From contig NC_033567.1 of the NCBI RefSeq assembly GCF_001680005.1, positions 4,650,001 to 4,714,000 on the forward strand: a DNA stretch of 64,000 nucleotides. The letters are read 5' to 3'. The position numbers and the translations under genes are program-made. The notes beneath the pieces are model-generated. The model worked only from the letters and a program-made list of their open reading frames with translations. It did not search any database and had not been told where the DNA came from. Shown piece by piece: positions 1 through 11,241 of this stretch. How positions within the stretch are numbered: position 1 is the first letter of the stretch; each line of letters opens with the position of its first letter. This DNA is from Plasmodium coatneyi (taxonomy: Eukaryota > Apicomplexa > Aconoidasida > Haemosporida > Plasmodiidae).

Positions 1-121
1 AACACTTGTTCTATATGTATTGTATCTGTATGTATTTTTTTTTCTGAAAACAGTTGTTCTGTATTTTAATTTTTTATGTTGCCATTTGAACATTTATAAT
101 ATTTTACATGTATATCACGAA

Positions 122-124
<3 letters not shown>

Positions 125-174
<50 letters not shown>
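125..174. repeat. poly(A)36 plus (TA)7 microsatellite
   Basis: An uninterrupted run of about 36 A is followed directly by seven TA dinucleotides. Such tracts are common in Plasmodium intergenic DNA and tend to be length-polymorphic. Confidence 0.95.
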
Positions 175-1304
175 ACTAAAAATAACTAAATTTAAAAATT
201 AAAAATAACAAAAGAATTTGAACATAGATGAAAAAATATTAAGATATTTTTGTTTTCCCAAATGGAAAAGACTGCCTCTGCAGGGCGAAGCAAAATATGT
301 GTACGTACGTCTATACATTGCATGTGCGGGAATATAAAAGTGCCGCCAACGCATGTACCACGTCCACATGTACCATTTCTTATGTATATATTACACGCAT
401 GTACATATGACATATTTATATCTTTGCTATGTATGCCAATTAAATTGGAGAGACTGCTTTTTCAAGACTTCCTCCCTTTTTTAATAGTTCAAAAAATTGA
501 CACAAATTACTAGAGACATCTCTAAAATGGCTTTCATCATATTTTCACGTTAGTTCTGTCCAGGGCGCTATAACAGCGGAATTGTTAGTAGGCGCTACGG
601 AGTAAGCGTACATGTGTATGCCAACGTACACAAATATACTGGGGTGTATGTTGTTATGACCTAATTTGCTTCATTCAGCAACTTATATTCTTTTTACTCC
701 ATTGAAATGATAGAAACGGGGTGATACATAAATTTTATCCCAATTTAGGGAAATTTTACCAATTTGGCATTCGCAGGAAACCGTGGTTGTATGAGGGACG
801 GGGAATACGGAATAGGCGCGCCCTGAATTCGTATAGGATGTGTGCCACATGCAGGTATACATATTGCATACGCATCCATATGGATATAATTATATGCATA
901 AGGATACGCGAAGTGGAGGCGTCCCTGATTGTGCGAGTTCATGCATCTCCTTATATGTCACATTCGGCCATTGCATTCCCTTCTTTTCCATCTAATGTTA
1001 AAATGATGTTTCCCGTTTTGTGCATACAACTATGTCGTCGAAGAAATTGAAAACAAGCACCTGCAATGGTGTTACACGGGAAAAATATGAACAGTTCACG
1101 CAAAACCTGTGTTCGAAAATGTACACCTCCCCACTTATATAAAAATGGCAAATGAGAAAATATGTTACCTCTTTCTTTTAACCAAATAGAATCATCATAC
1201 AATCATAGATATAAAAAAAAAGATTTACAAAAGTGAAAATAATTTCGTCACAGTTGTCATTGCAGGTTGTGTTCTTGCATAAAATATACAACAGAACGTT
1301 ATCA

Positions 1305-1366
1305 TTTTTTTTTTTTTTTTTTTTTTTTTACTCAATATGCTTTAAAAAAAAAAAAAAAAAAAAAAA
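1305..1366. repeat. inverted homopolymer pair, T25-spacer-A23
   Basis: A run of 25 T (1305-1329) is separated by 14 bases from a run of 23 A (1344-1366). The two arms are complementary, so either strand could fold into a long A/T hairpin. It lies about 210 bases upstream of the CTU2 start codon. Confidence 0.9.
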
Positions 1367-1578
1367 CTACAACGGCTAGCCATTTGTACAGGGAACTTAT
1401 CACAAACTTTGGCTAACCAAAATATGGAGTTAAGCATTTTTGAGATTTTTATTTAAAAACATGAAAGTGGTGGTATAACCAAGAACAGCGCGCTCTATTG
1501 TGAAGATAAGATTAATGGCGACCTTTTTTACGTGCTTGCTGAGGAATAATTGCTGGAAGAACATTCGCATGGAACAAA

Positions 1579-3270
1579 ATGAAGGAAAATGGTGTACTGT
1601 GCTATAAGTGCAAGAAGAAGAATGCTGTAGTTTGCACAAGGGAGAAATCGTGCAAGGATTGCTTTTTACAACTGGTCGAATATACATTTAAGAATACGTT
1701 AAGGGAAAAATGTCTGTTTAAAAGCAAGGGGGGTCACAATTTTCAACTTCCAGGACAGCTTATAAAGAAGAATGATAAAAGGGAGGATATGCAGGAACAG
1801 AAGTGCAACAAACCGGTTGCACATGGGGAATATGCCCCCTGCCAGAATGGACACTTGGCGGGAAGAAGCTGTTGCAAGGAGCTGAACGAAGGAATGTGCT
1901 CGGACGGGATAGAAAGGAAGGGAAAAAATGTCACCACATTGAGTATGCAACCGGAAAAGAAAAAAACAGCTATCGCGTTTTCCGGGGAAATTTGCTCGTC
2001 TTTTCTACTCTTTCTGTTTGTAAAATATTTGAAAAACGTAAAAAATAGGAAAAATAATATGTTGCTGACAAATGAATTTTGCGTTTTTAGCGAAATAATA
2101 TTCGTAGACATTTTTCAAGATGAAAATTATATTCTTAGTTTGATAAGATCTATCGAGGAGATATTCCGCCGTTTCGAGGAGAGCGGCGATTCGAAGGGGG
2201 GGAGTAACGATGAGCAGGTGGACAAATCGGCACACCAGGAAGTGTACCACACGGACAGCAAATCTGAAGAACACGGGGAGGAAACCCAACACAGTCACAA
2301 ACATGACGAATCGTCGCCCGCAAATGGCTACGACAAGATACCTTTCGTTAAGGGGGTATTTAAAAAAAAAATAAACAAAGTACACTTCACAGTGTTGAAA
2401 TGTAATTATTTTGTGAATGATCAGTATAAAAGGGAATTTCTAGTGCACTACGATTTGGTGAAAAAGGAAAAAAAAAATTATTACCTAAATTACATAAACG
2501 AGCTAATTATATACAATGCCATTTTAAAGTACAGCATGGACGAGAACATCAATTACGTCCTCTTTGGAAATAACGCAAATAACATCTCCAACAAATCATT
2601 TCTGTACACCATACTTGGTAACGGAATAAATCTACCCATATGCACAGCATACATAGACAACAGATATAAGAATATAAATTTGATAAAGCCATTGAGGGAT
2701 CTCCTAAATAAAGAAATATATATTTACTGCTTTTATAAAAATATTGCCTATTTACGGAACACATCCTTTGATGGGAATATCGTCTATAGCACCATAAATG
2801 AAATGCTGTCTTCTCTGGATTCGAAGAATAACACTTCGTCCATAATTAACAACACGACGGGCAATTTGGTAAACATAGCCAATTTGACCAACATGACAAA
2901 CGTGGCAAACATGACAAGTGATACGCAGCAACCCCGTGGAGGAAAGAATCAAGAGGACTACAACCTTACTAATGTGAATAGGCAAGATGGAGAAAAAAAT
3001 AGCGACGTAGAAGTTATCCCAGAAAAGTTACACCGCCACAGCGATATTGAAAAGGGTCACGGCGCAAACACGTATAAGAATTTCTTTGCCTGCCATATAT
3101 GCTCAGGCAATAAGGAGACACAGGAAGAGAAGGAGTTTATAAAAAAGATGAACAAAATTCAGTTAACAAACTTGGAGAAAATGAAGCACACCAGTTTGAT
3201 TTGTTCCACGTGCTTGAGCATATTTTCTTCCAGCGATAACTGCGTGAATCTTTTTAATGTCTTCTTTTAA
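1579..3270 (+). CDS. CTU2: cytoplasmic tRNA 2-thiolation protein 2 (CTU2/Ncs2-like)
   Basis: Single exon, 563 residues. CTU2 partners CTU1 in adding sulfur to wobble uridine 34 of tRNA-Lys, -Glu and -Gln, using thiocarboxylated URM1 as sulfur carrier in the cytosol. The N-terminus has the CTU2-type cysteine cluster (C8, C11, C19, C25, C28, with the CYKC and CKDC pairs). About residue 133 is a degenerate P-loop, AFSGEICSS, in place of the SGGxDS motif of active ATP pyrophosphatases, as expected for the non-catalytic CTU2 subunit. Near the C-terminus two further CxxC pairs (C505/C508, C542/C545) resemble the zinc-binding tail of the family. Low-complexity inserts (about residues 205-265 and 410-490) are typical of Plasmodium. 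The gene is tail-to-tail with the small minus-strand gene that follows, about 210 bases apart. Confidence 0.85.
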   Translation: MKENGVLCYKCKKKNAVVCTREKSCKDCFLQLVEYTFKNTLREKCLFKSKGGHNFQLPGQLIKKNDKREDMQEQKCNKPVAHGEYAPCQNGHLAGRSCCKELNEGMCSDGIERKGKNVTTLSMQPEKKKTAIAFSGEICSSFLLFLFVKYLKNVKNRKNNMLLTNEFCVFSEIIFVDIFQDENYILSLIRSIEEIFRRFEESGDSKGGSNDEQVDKSAHQEVYHTDSKSEEHGEETQHSHKHDESSPANGYDKIPFVKGVFKKKINKVHFTVLKCNYFVNDQYKREFLVHYDLVKKEKKNYYLNYINELIIYNAILKYSMDENINYVLFGNNANNISNKSFLYTILGNGINLPICTAYIDNRYKNINLIKPLRDLLNKEIYIYCFYKNIAYLRNTSFDGNIVYSTINEMLSSLDSKNNTSSIINNTTGNLVNIANLTNMTNVANMTSDTQQPRGGKNQEDYNLTNVNRQDGEKNSDVEVIPEKLHRHSDIEKGHGANTYKNFFACHICSGNKETQEEKEFIKKMNKIQLTNLEKMKHTSLICSTCLSIFSSSDNCVNLFNVFF

Positions 3271-3478
3271 CATTTGAGTTTGGCAAAATTTTGCGCCTCT
3301 GCGGGCAGCCGCGTGCTCGATGGCACCTAGGCCCGGTAGTTCCTCGCCCAACTCATGTACGCAGCCCCTTTTTTGCAACCACGCTAGGGTGTGAAAAAGC
3401 AGGAAGCTTCTCCCCGCTTCGGTTATAGCCTAAAAGGAAAGACGCATATCTGTAAGGTAAGGACCAGACAGATTGTAA

Positions 3479-4982
3479 TCACAGCCAGTCGTCAAAATTG
3501 ATATTTGCCTTTTTTGTGCCTTCCGCCTGTATAATACATTCCTGCGAGTTTTGTGAGGGTTCCTTTAGGAAGGGATAGGAAGGGAGGGGGCGTTTTCACC
3601 GCGCGTGAGTGAGTGAATACATATACACATATATATGTGTTTGTACGTTTCCACGTGAGCGAACGCGCCTTTGCCGAGGCTGCTTCCCTCTTCGCGCGTC
3701 TCACATTGGGCACTTCGCCATCCTTGTAGATGTGCATTCGAATCCTCCTCTTGATTTTTTCAATTTTTTTAATGTGTATTTTTTCTTGGTTTTCTGCCAA
3801 TACTGGGTCGCTTTGCTGCTGAAGAGTGGCATGGGGAGATATTTAACATACCCATTTGGCTTTGTACATACGTCTACGTGAACGTATGGAAGTGTTTGCA
3901 TTCGTTTGTTTGCGCGTGTGTTCGTATGAACGGTACAAGCGCAAGCGACGGCCTCTGTGTTTATGTCACCACAGAAATTGTAACTTTTGTTTTGTGTACC
4001 TTAACTTTTTTTCTATACGCATCAAAAAGGATCAACTGGTTTAAGGACTCCAGTTCCTCTGCCCACAATTGGTAGATATTCTTGCGGGTGATGGTGTGGG
4101 AAGAAGAAATGAGTAGAAAGTGGGTGATTATATGCATACGTTCACGTTATGTGAGTCTAGAGGAACAACCTTACGTGGGGTAGTCCACGTTTGGGTGGTA
4201 CCATCTAGGCAAATTCGCACACCCATATGGTCATCTTTTCACCTTACGTTGTAAATAACGTAGTTTTGATACGTGTTAGAGAGATACTTATGCATTTGTT
4301 TAATTTCTTCTTGCTTGTTCACATAGGGGACGATGCAATTCTCGAAGTACTTGAGCTCTCCTTCGCTGTACACTTGGTGGGTGAGAAGTAGAAGGGGGTG
4401 TAGATAGGCGTGGGGCAGTATACATCCCTTCGTGAGCGACTGCCGCTATCTATAACTAGGCGCCTAAGGAAACGGCTAAAAAAGCAGCCCAACATGATAG
4501 GTTACGTCTTTTACTAACTGTTACTGAAAGGGAAATAATAAAGGGGGATCCTTTGTCTAGCTAGCTTGATCATTTCTTCTTTTTTACTATTGTCCAGCTT
4601 TACTTCTTTGACGAAATTTTGCAGGTTTTTTAGCTCCTCCTTTGGAATGAGGTGGTGGAGTCAGATGGGTTCTAGCGAAGTTAGGCAAAATGGCACCATT
4701 CAACATAAATGTAATGTTTACATTGGGATAGTGAAAAGCATAACCACGGTGTTGTGTTTGTTCCCCTTTGTATGTCTCCTCCTTTTTATTGGAACTCACC
4801 GTGCTGGTAGCATACATAGGGGAGAAATACTGATAATTGGAAAAATTGGAATAGGAAAAGTTGTACGCAAAAGTTAGGGCATCTTGTATGATTCTCTTCC
4901 TCAGGTTTAGTCTCTCCTCGCTAGTCATACTAGAATAATTTTTCTGAGAATTCCTATTGACGTCCTTAATTCCCAAGTGCAT
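3479..4982 (-). CDS. six-exon conserved hypothetical protein (~226 aa)
   Basis: I do not recognise the family. Six exons join in phase with GT/AG ends: 4982-4800, 4639-4525, 4372-4248, 4080-4000, 3818-3705 and 3541-3479, ending in TGA after NINFDDWL. The product is about 226 residues, acidic to basic and largely helical. It has a short Tyr/Phe/Ser-rich segment (FAYNFSYSNFSNYQYFSP) in exon 1 and charged, probably coiled-coil helices in exons 2, 4 and 5 (for example IHIKKIEKIKRRIRMH). There is no signal peptide or membrane span. The second intron uses a weak donor (TTTCA/gtaaca), so the residues around that junction are the least certain. The consistent phasing over six exons makes a real gene likely although no domain can be named. 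Its start codon faces the 3' end of the MFS gene across a 1.1 kb gap. Confidence 0.7.
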
Positions 4983-6100
4983 TTTGTTGTCTCTCTTTTT
5001 GTCTGTTCCACAATATGTGTTCGTCGAAGTTTTTCTCTGCTACGGCTGTGAATTTTTCAATTCAAAGGAAGGGGATAGCGGCACGTCAGCAGACTCCACC
5101 TACATGGGTATATTTCAGTGAATATATGAGGGTATATACGGTCACGGCAATATGGGGGGTAAATTTTGCCGCTTAGGTGCGTACACGTGGACACTATGAA
5201 AGGGTTGTCTTTATTCAGATCCTTGAATTAGGAGGCCTCCGTGGCATGGCAGGAGTTTTGCAAACATGTAGCTGCGGAAAGGAAAAGTTGGAATCGAAGG
5301 AGGAATCCGAAAGGGTAAAATGTAGTGGGAAAGAATTGAAAAAACACATAACCTCAAGAAACGCCAACAAAAAATGGGTAACAAAAAAGGGGAAGAATAA
5401 AATGGGGAATAAGATACACACACGTATGCAACGACAATCAGGGTTAAACTAGGAGTGAGTAATTTTTCCCATGAAGTATGTGTTTATATGTGCACGGCAG
5501 GTGGGAGCGTGGTAAAAATGGGTATGCGCGAAGTGTCTTTTTGTTTCTTTACCGTTAGTTATGTTTCATTTTTTCGCTCATCCAGGTGATATATATTGCA
5601 AAGATGCTAACACCGGTTGTTCTGTTGTTATGGATGTGCCAATACTAGTAAATTTGTACAATTTTAAATGTGCCGCACGTTGTAACAACAACATGGGGAG
5701 CAGACTAAACTGCGCGAATTGTCTCGGGGTGAAATGTAAATGCATGACGATAGGCCAAATGGGCTAAACAAGATAAACGAAAAAATTTCGCGGGGAGTTA
5801 ATTGGGAATAATTTCTGTTGGTGCATTTGCATAATTTAGAAGAAACAAAACATGTTACATTATTGGGAAGTAGTTTTTTCTTTTTTATGTGTGCATTTGT
5901 GCAGACATATTCTTGTGCGTCAATTTGCTAGCTTGGCAAAAGTGAACGCAAAAATAAAAAAAGGGGGGATACCTTTGGGGTGCCAGCCAGGCACTCCCCG
6001 AAGGGGACAAATGATAAACGAAGCGAAGTAAATGAAAAAAAAATATATATTGCAAAAAGGCCCCGTAGCACCACCACTCAAGGTTCCATGACGGGGCCAC
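4983..6100. other. intergenic, promoter side of the six-exon gene
   Basis: Between the 5' end of the six-exon gene and the 3' end of the MFS transporter, both on the minus strand. It has a few short frames on either strand with no recognisable similarity and no splice logic. I see no RNA gene. Confidence 0.6.
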
Positions 6101-8063
6101 CTAATTAGACACAAGGGAAGTGTTCATCCTCTTGTGGTACTTAAAGGAGAGATGCACAAAAAAAATGGATATAATAGACACGCAGGAAGAAATGAAAAAA
6201 GGGGAAAGCTGACTTTCAATGTAGTAGTAGCTATAAATGATAGGCGAAATGGTGAGGGATAAATATCTGAAGAAGGAAACAATGCTTTGGGAAAACAGTT
6301 GATCCTTTTTGGAAAAAAATAAAGATATAATGGTTGGTATGATTGGCTCTATGTAGGCATAGGAGCAGGAATGGATGAAGCAAATGCTGATGTATTGAAA
6401 AATTATGTTGTAATATTTTATGCTGTGGTACGTGAGGAGGATTCCTGTGCTCTGTATGAGCAATCCTATAATTGCCGTGCCTGTAAGGGAGGAAAAGGAA
6501 GGAGAGAGTGAGACGGGTCAGGTGTAGCGGCGATTTGGCACGTGTGCTGGATCTGCCTAACAAATTGTCCCTGCCCAATTTATCATCCTACTAAGGGAAG
6601 TGGTACATGGGGGGAGGAAGGTTGGCTGTCCCTCCGTACCATTGTATCCAAACGTTTTCAAAATATATGAGAAGGAAAAGTATTGGTAGAAGATCATGAT
6701 AATTCCGCTCAGGGAGACAAAGACGCTGATCTGTATCTGCTTGTTGTCTGTTAAAAAAAAGGGGGGTGAGGGAATAAATATACGCAATGTCACTATGCAC
6801 ATGTGTCTTCCCCTCCTGTGTTTCAACACGAGTAAAAATAAATGTGCTGCTTGACTAACCGGAGGAAACGTTGTCGTTGTAGAATACAAAAAAAATGTTG
6901 CTCATCAAATTGGAGGAGAAGGCTGAGGTAAATCTGAACATGCAAATCGAAAGGAGGCACTTCAACTTGTACGAAAGAGTCGTGTGAGAAAGTGCACGCA
7001 TCTTTTCCTTCAGGTAGAGACTGACCCTGGTGATGTAAAAGTAGTCCCGTCTTTTCAGAAATTGCTGATATGATAGATCGGAAAATTCATCATTGTCTTG
7101 ACTGAAAAATTTCTTCCTGTAATTTTCGTCAGTTTTTTTTTTTTTATTATTCAGCAGGTAGCTATTTACAGAATATTCACCTGCAGAAATTTCACCTCTC
7201 AAATTTGCACTTATCAAATTTCCATTCGCAGAATTGGTTCCCCTTCTGTAGCTGGACACATCATGTTTGTAGCTCCCACTGTGTGCACGATGATTTTTAA
7301 ATTCCGACTCTGCTAGATCATTCAAATATGCGGAATTTTCCCCTCCGTTGTGTGGTAGATTTTTTTGTTCATTTTTTTTTTTCTGCCCATGGGTGTCAAC
7401 ATTGAGGGTGATCAAATTAGCGTCTTCGATGATGGCTTTTTTTATGTTGTCCTGATTTTGTGCTAGTAGCTCACTCGAAATGGTCAACACAATTAGCAGA
7501 GAGGCAATTAATCCAAGTGTGTTAAAATGTAATATTATTTCAAAATTAAATATGGTTAAAAAGAGGGAAGATAATAGTGGACCCAGAATAATTCCAATTG
7601 CATTAAATATATTTATGTAGGTGTAATAAATGCACACATCTGAGTCAACCAGGTCATTGATCATGGCATTAACTACAACGATGAACACTGAGCTACTGCC
7701 ACATATAATTCTGTTAATAATTAATAGAGGGAAATTCAACTTTACGTAAAATAGGTACATACCAATCAGGTTTAGCAGAATTAGAAATACAAGTAAATGC
7801 TTCTTGTTGATGGAAGAAAAGAATCCTATAACTAGGCACATTACACATTGGGCGAGCGAATAGAAACTTAGTAAAATTCCCAATTCCTTCACTTGTATGT
7901 CGTAATAGTTTAATATATAAAATGGGAGCAGCGGCTGTAGGAAGGATTCAAATAACGTCTTGATAAACACGGAAAGGAGAATTTTGAACAGGGTTTTTTT
8001 CTTAATTTTTTCGTACTCTTCATTATTATAGAATAGGTTTCCATCGTCCGTTTTCGCTTTCAT
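6101..8063 (-). CDS. major facilitator superfamily transporter
   Basis: Three exons (8063-6860, 6747-6640, 6480-6101) join with phases 1 and 1 to give 563 residues. Six hydrophobic helices lie in the first ~200 residues and six more after about residue 370, matching the 6+6 topology of MFS carriers. Helix 1 contains FLQPLLPFYIL and the helix 4 region carries NRIICGSSS, which fits MFS helix packing. Between the halves is a hydrophilic cytoplasmic loop of about 150 residues rich in Asn, Ser and Lys, much longer than the usual MFS central loop and probably a Plasmodium insertion. The last third is split by two ~110-160 base introns. Substrate cannot be read from the sequence; a general solute or drug-resistance-like carrier is possible. 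Localisation is unknown, and no cleavable signal is seen before helix 1. Confidence 0.85.
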
Positions 8064-8144
8064 TCTATCTACTTGCTATTTTTTCATTTACGTGCGGGGG
8101 GTTCGCGGTTATCGGTGGGAGCGACGGTCGGTGGGCGCGTATAT

Positions 8145-8170
8145 CGGTTTACGCGGTTTACCCGGTTTAC
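8145..8170. repeat. three tandem 9-mers, CGGTTTACS
   Basis: Three direct copies of CGGTTTAC(G/C) in a row, about 80 bases upstream of the MFS start codon, inside a locally GC-rich patch. The repeat is short and may be a protein-binding cluster or chance. Confidence 0.7.
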
Positions 8171-10373
8171 GCTCTATGTGTACACAGCAAACCTGTAGGA
8201 GCGTCAATTTTCTGATTGGATAATCCCTGTAGGAACCCTTCTTCCGCAGGTTCGATGTGCCTCTCCTAACAGCACACTGCTGTCACTCCGCTATTGGGTA
8301 CGCCCTAGGGGGGGAGATAACCATTCGCAGTTGGAAGCACCCAAGGTTGTAGTATGCCCACGGGGAAAGGTGAACCCATACGTAACTATTGCGCGTACAC
8401 CCATGAATAGGCGAAACGGCGGCAAGGTTAGAGGTTCGAAAAAGGGCTCCTCAACAGCGCTGCTTAAAAGGAGAGTGAGGGAAATTTTCGGCAAAGTGAG
8501 ACGTCATAGGAGAGCACCCGAGTGTGTTAACTTGATCCTCTTAACTCCTATATAATGCCTCCCTATATTTGGCCCCGTTCTTCCTGCGCGATGTAGTACC
8601 TCAATATCTTACCGCGCACGATGCTACCATGTGAACGCTTCCCATGTGACCCAGAACCGGCAAACAAATTTTCTTTTTAACTCTCCAAAATGCTGCTCGA
8701 TGCATAAAACACAACACACTAGGGGCATGCAGGGAGGGGGCGAAAATTTCTCAAAAAAATGAAAGAAGGAATTTCGTTGCGAGTATGGTGAAGCGGGGAG
8801 TTGGGTGACCCTCTACTGATAAATGCACGTGGTGCCATATAGCTACTGCACCGGGCTTATTCGTAACAGTACGTACATGCGTGGAGCATAAATACGCATG
8901 TAGGCGCACAGGCGTGGCTCTGTAGAATGAGAACGCTTGTATAGTTGAGCTGTTTTGGGATATACGTGTCTCTGAGGTGTACTTCCTTGAGAGGTTTGTC
9001 TTGGGCGATACGCCGTTGGTATATATAGGCCTTTGGGATGCACGCCTTTTTGTGCCTGCCCCTATGACAGCATTTGAGCTAGCCACGCATCCACCACTGT
9101 ATGCTGGCCCCAGAAGCTCAGAAGAACTCTAAATGTGTGTCTCCGTCGAGACAAAACCGTTGAAAATGGCCCCTTCTTTCTTTGCAGATGCATGTGTTCT
9201 TCAGCTGGCCGTTGAGCATGTGTACGCCGATGTATTTTAGCCCCTTCTTATAATTGGTGTGGAAAAAAAACGACGAAAAATGGCCCCCTGATTTTTGGTT
9301 TCAAATTTGATGAATTTAAATTAAAAAATAATTTTAAAATGAATTCTTTTTATTTCAATAAAATATATTTTCATGAAAAAAAATAAAACAAAATAAATTT
9401 CATTTATCTCCTTAAAAGGAAAACACAATCTTATACCAACTTACACAAAACAAATGTAAAAATGGTTAAAAAAACTCTTCAAATGTTAAGTTTTTCAAAC
9501 TTCAAAAAGTTACAAATTGTAAATGTTTACAAATTGTAAAATCCTGTAAATCACAAATTTCACAAATTTCGAAATTCTCAAAAAACCACGCCATTAAGGA
9601 AAGGCCGGCTTTACACAGTTAAGGCGAACAAAAGCGCAGCCAACCAAAGAAACACATAAGAAGTAAAAGCTCTCCTTCACCTTTACAAGTTTTTCAAAAT
9701 TAAAAAAAAATATATACACTTCATAGGGTTACAAAAAAAGTGTTAAAAAGGTTTTCTTATTCGACGCAGCCACAAGGTCGTTTAAGTATAACCCGACATA
9801 GTATTCCGTATGGAAAAAATAAAAAAAAACACCAAAACAAAACAAAAAAAAACAAAACCACGATGGGGGGAGGCACATTAGGCAGTTTTGTTCAAAGTAA
9901 AGCCAGCAAGGCCTAAGTCCAGGGAGCAGCTCAGGTATACACCACCATCACAGGTGTATACCCCAGCTAAGTTACCTTCACCTAAGCATAAGAACCACAG
10001 TAGGAAAAACCATAAGCTGTAGCAGCAGCGAAGAAGGCGAAGTCGCGGAAGAAGTACAACTCTGCATAGGCTTACATACGTGTTACATATTTCATGCCGA
10101 ACCCCGCAAAGTGCATGTGCACAGTGGGAAAAAAAAAATTTAAGTACTCTGCTCTGCTCTTGTTCTTGCTCTATCGACACATTAACTTAAGAAATACGAC
10201 TGTATTCCATTTCCTGCATTTTTTTTTTTTCCGCGTAGTTATTTTTTTCATCCCCGTTTTGAATGTTCCCGCGAAAGGAAAAGTTGATTTTTCACTTTTT
10301 CTCTGCGTGCTTCCACATCTATATTTTTTTTTTCCACTTTATTTTTTCGTTTTTTTTTTTTTTTACATTTTGG

Positions 10374-10429
10374 CCAGTTTGGCCATTTTGCCATTTTGCC
10401 ATTTTGCAATTTTGCCATTTTGGCAATTT
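10374..10429. repeat. short tandem repeat of CCATTTTG
   Basis: Six or so imperfect copies of the 8-base unit CCATTTTG (variants GGCCATTTTG, CAATTTTG) in a pyrimidine-rich stretch. Related single copies recur at about 10.51 and 10.58 kb. This repeat creates the long spurious frames on both strands here. Confidence 0.85.
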
Positions 10430-11241
10430 TTTTCGTTTCACCACATTTTATTTTGCGTGTAGCCTTCCCCCCATTTTGGTCTCTACTTTGTGTTTTCGTC
10501 TCACTTTCACCCATTTTGCCATTTTTGTATAAGATTTTCCCCTTTTTTTCGTTCTATCACATTTTTTTTTGCGTAGCCTTCCCCCATTTTGACCATTCCA
10601 CTTGATTTTTTTCGTCCAATTTTTAACATTTCTTGCCCATTATTCTACTGTTGTGGGTTATTTTTCCTTTGCTTTGCATCACCCCTTTTTGTGTATTTCA
10701 CAAAGACTTCGTCTGTTTTACAGGAGCATTTCGCGTGTTCGCGTCTAGCATTGTGCATGTTAATACACCCCCCTCCCTCCTTTTTTTTTTTTTTTTTTTC
10801 TTTGCGTTTGCATCTTTTCCTTGATTACTTTGAATTTCCCGTCCAAAGAGTGAGTTGCCCAGCCCGCGTGTAGCGAACAACTCTCCGACGGAGTGACATA
10901 TAGGGTGTCCCCTACAAGTCATTTACACAACCCGTGTAGTGTATTTTTCTGTATATTTATTTTTTCAACGTAAAGCCGAGATATACGCGGTGAACACAGG
11001 GACGCGGAGTCTAGGCACATCGTCATTTGGTGCAGTGCGATACCTTGCATTGTACCGCACATACGTTAGTTGTATGGTCTGTCCAGGTGGTAGAATTTCC
11101 CCCGAATAGGAGAAAAAAGGGGAGGTAGATACGGGTACGAACGAAGGTATATAGACGCGCAGAAGAGGCTGAGGGGCGATACGCCAGCTATATCACCCAA
11201 CTGCACGCCAAGCAAAATGCCCAAATAGGAATGAAGATAAA

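Larger units (their letters stand above)
1..1578. other. intergenic, 5' of CTU2
   Basis: No gene is supported here. The stretch is AT-rich with short unrelated reading frames on both strands, a long A run followed by TA repeats near the left edge, and an inverted T-run/A-run pair just upstream of CTU2. It probably holds the CTU2 promoter and the flank of a gene beyond the left edge. Confidence 0.7.
8064..11241. other. 3.2 kb divergent intergenic region
   Basis: Shared upstream region of the MFS gene (minus) and the AP-3 mu gene (plus). It starts relatively GC-rich near the MFS start, turns very AT-rich at about 9.25-9.85 kb, then becomes pyrimidine-rich on the plus strand at 10.2-10.8 kb with a short tandem repeat. 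Reading frames of 60-120 codons here are low complexity or overlap on opposite strands, and none looks coding. Confidence 0.65.

Noticed and set aside
5561..5767. Cys-rich 68-codon plus-strand frame
   Set aside because: Short, isolated, no conserved spacing of cysteines and no upstream or downstream exons.
8400..8470. Possible tRNA B-box (GGTTCGAA)
   Set aside because: No matching A-box or cloverleaf could be folded around it.
8291..8555. Opposed 67- and 74-codon frames in a GC-richer patch
   Set aside because: Both strands are open because of low A/T content; no similarity and no start or splice context.
10094..10605. Overlapping frames of 70-120 codons on both strands
   Set aside because: They are translations of T-rich sequence and the CCATTTTG repeat, giving Phe/His/Cys or Lys/Met runs.
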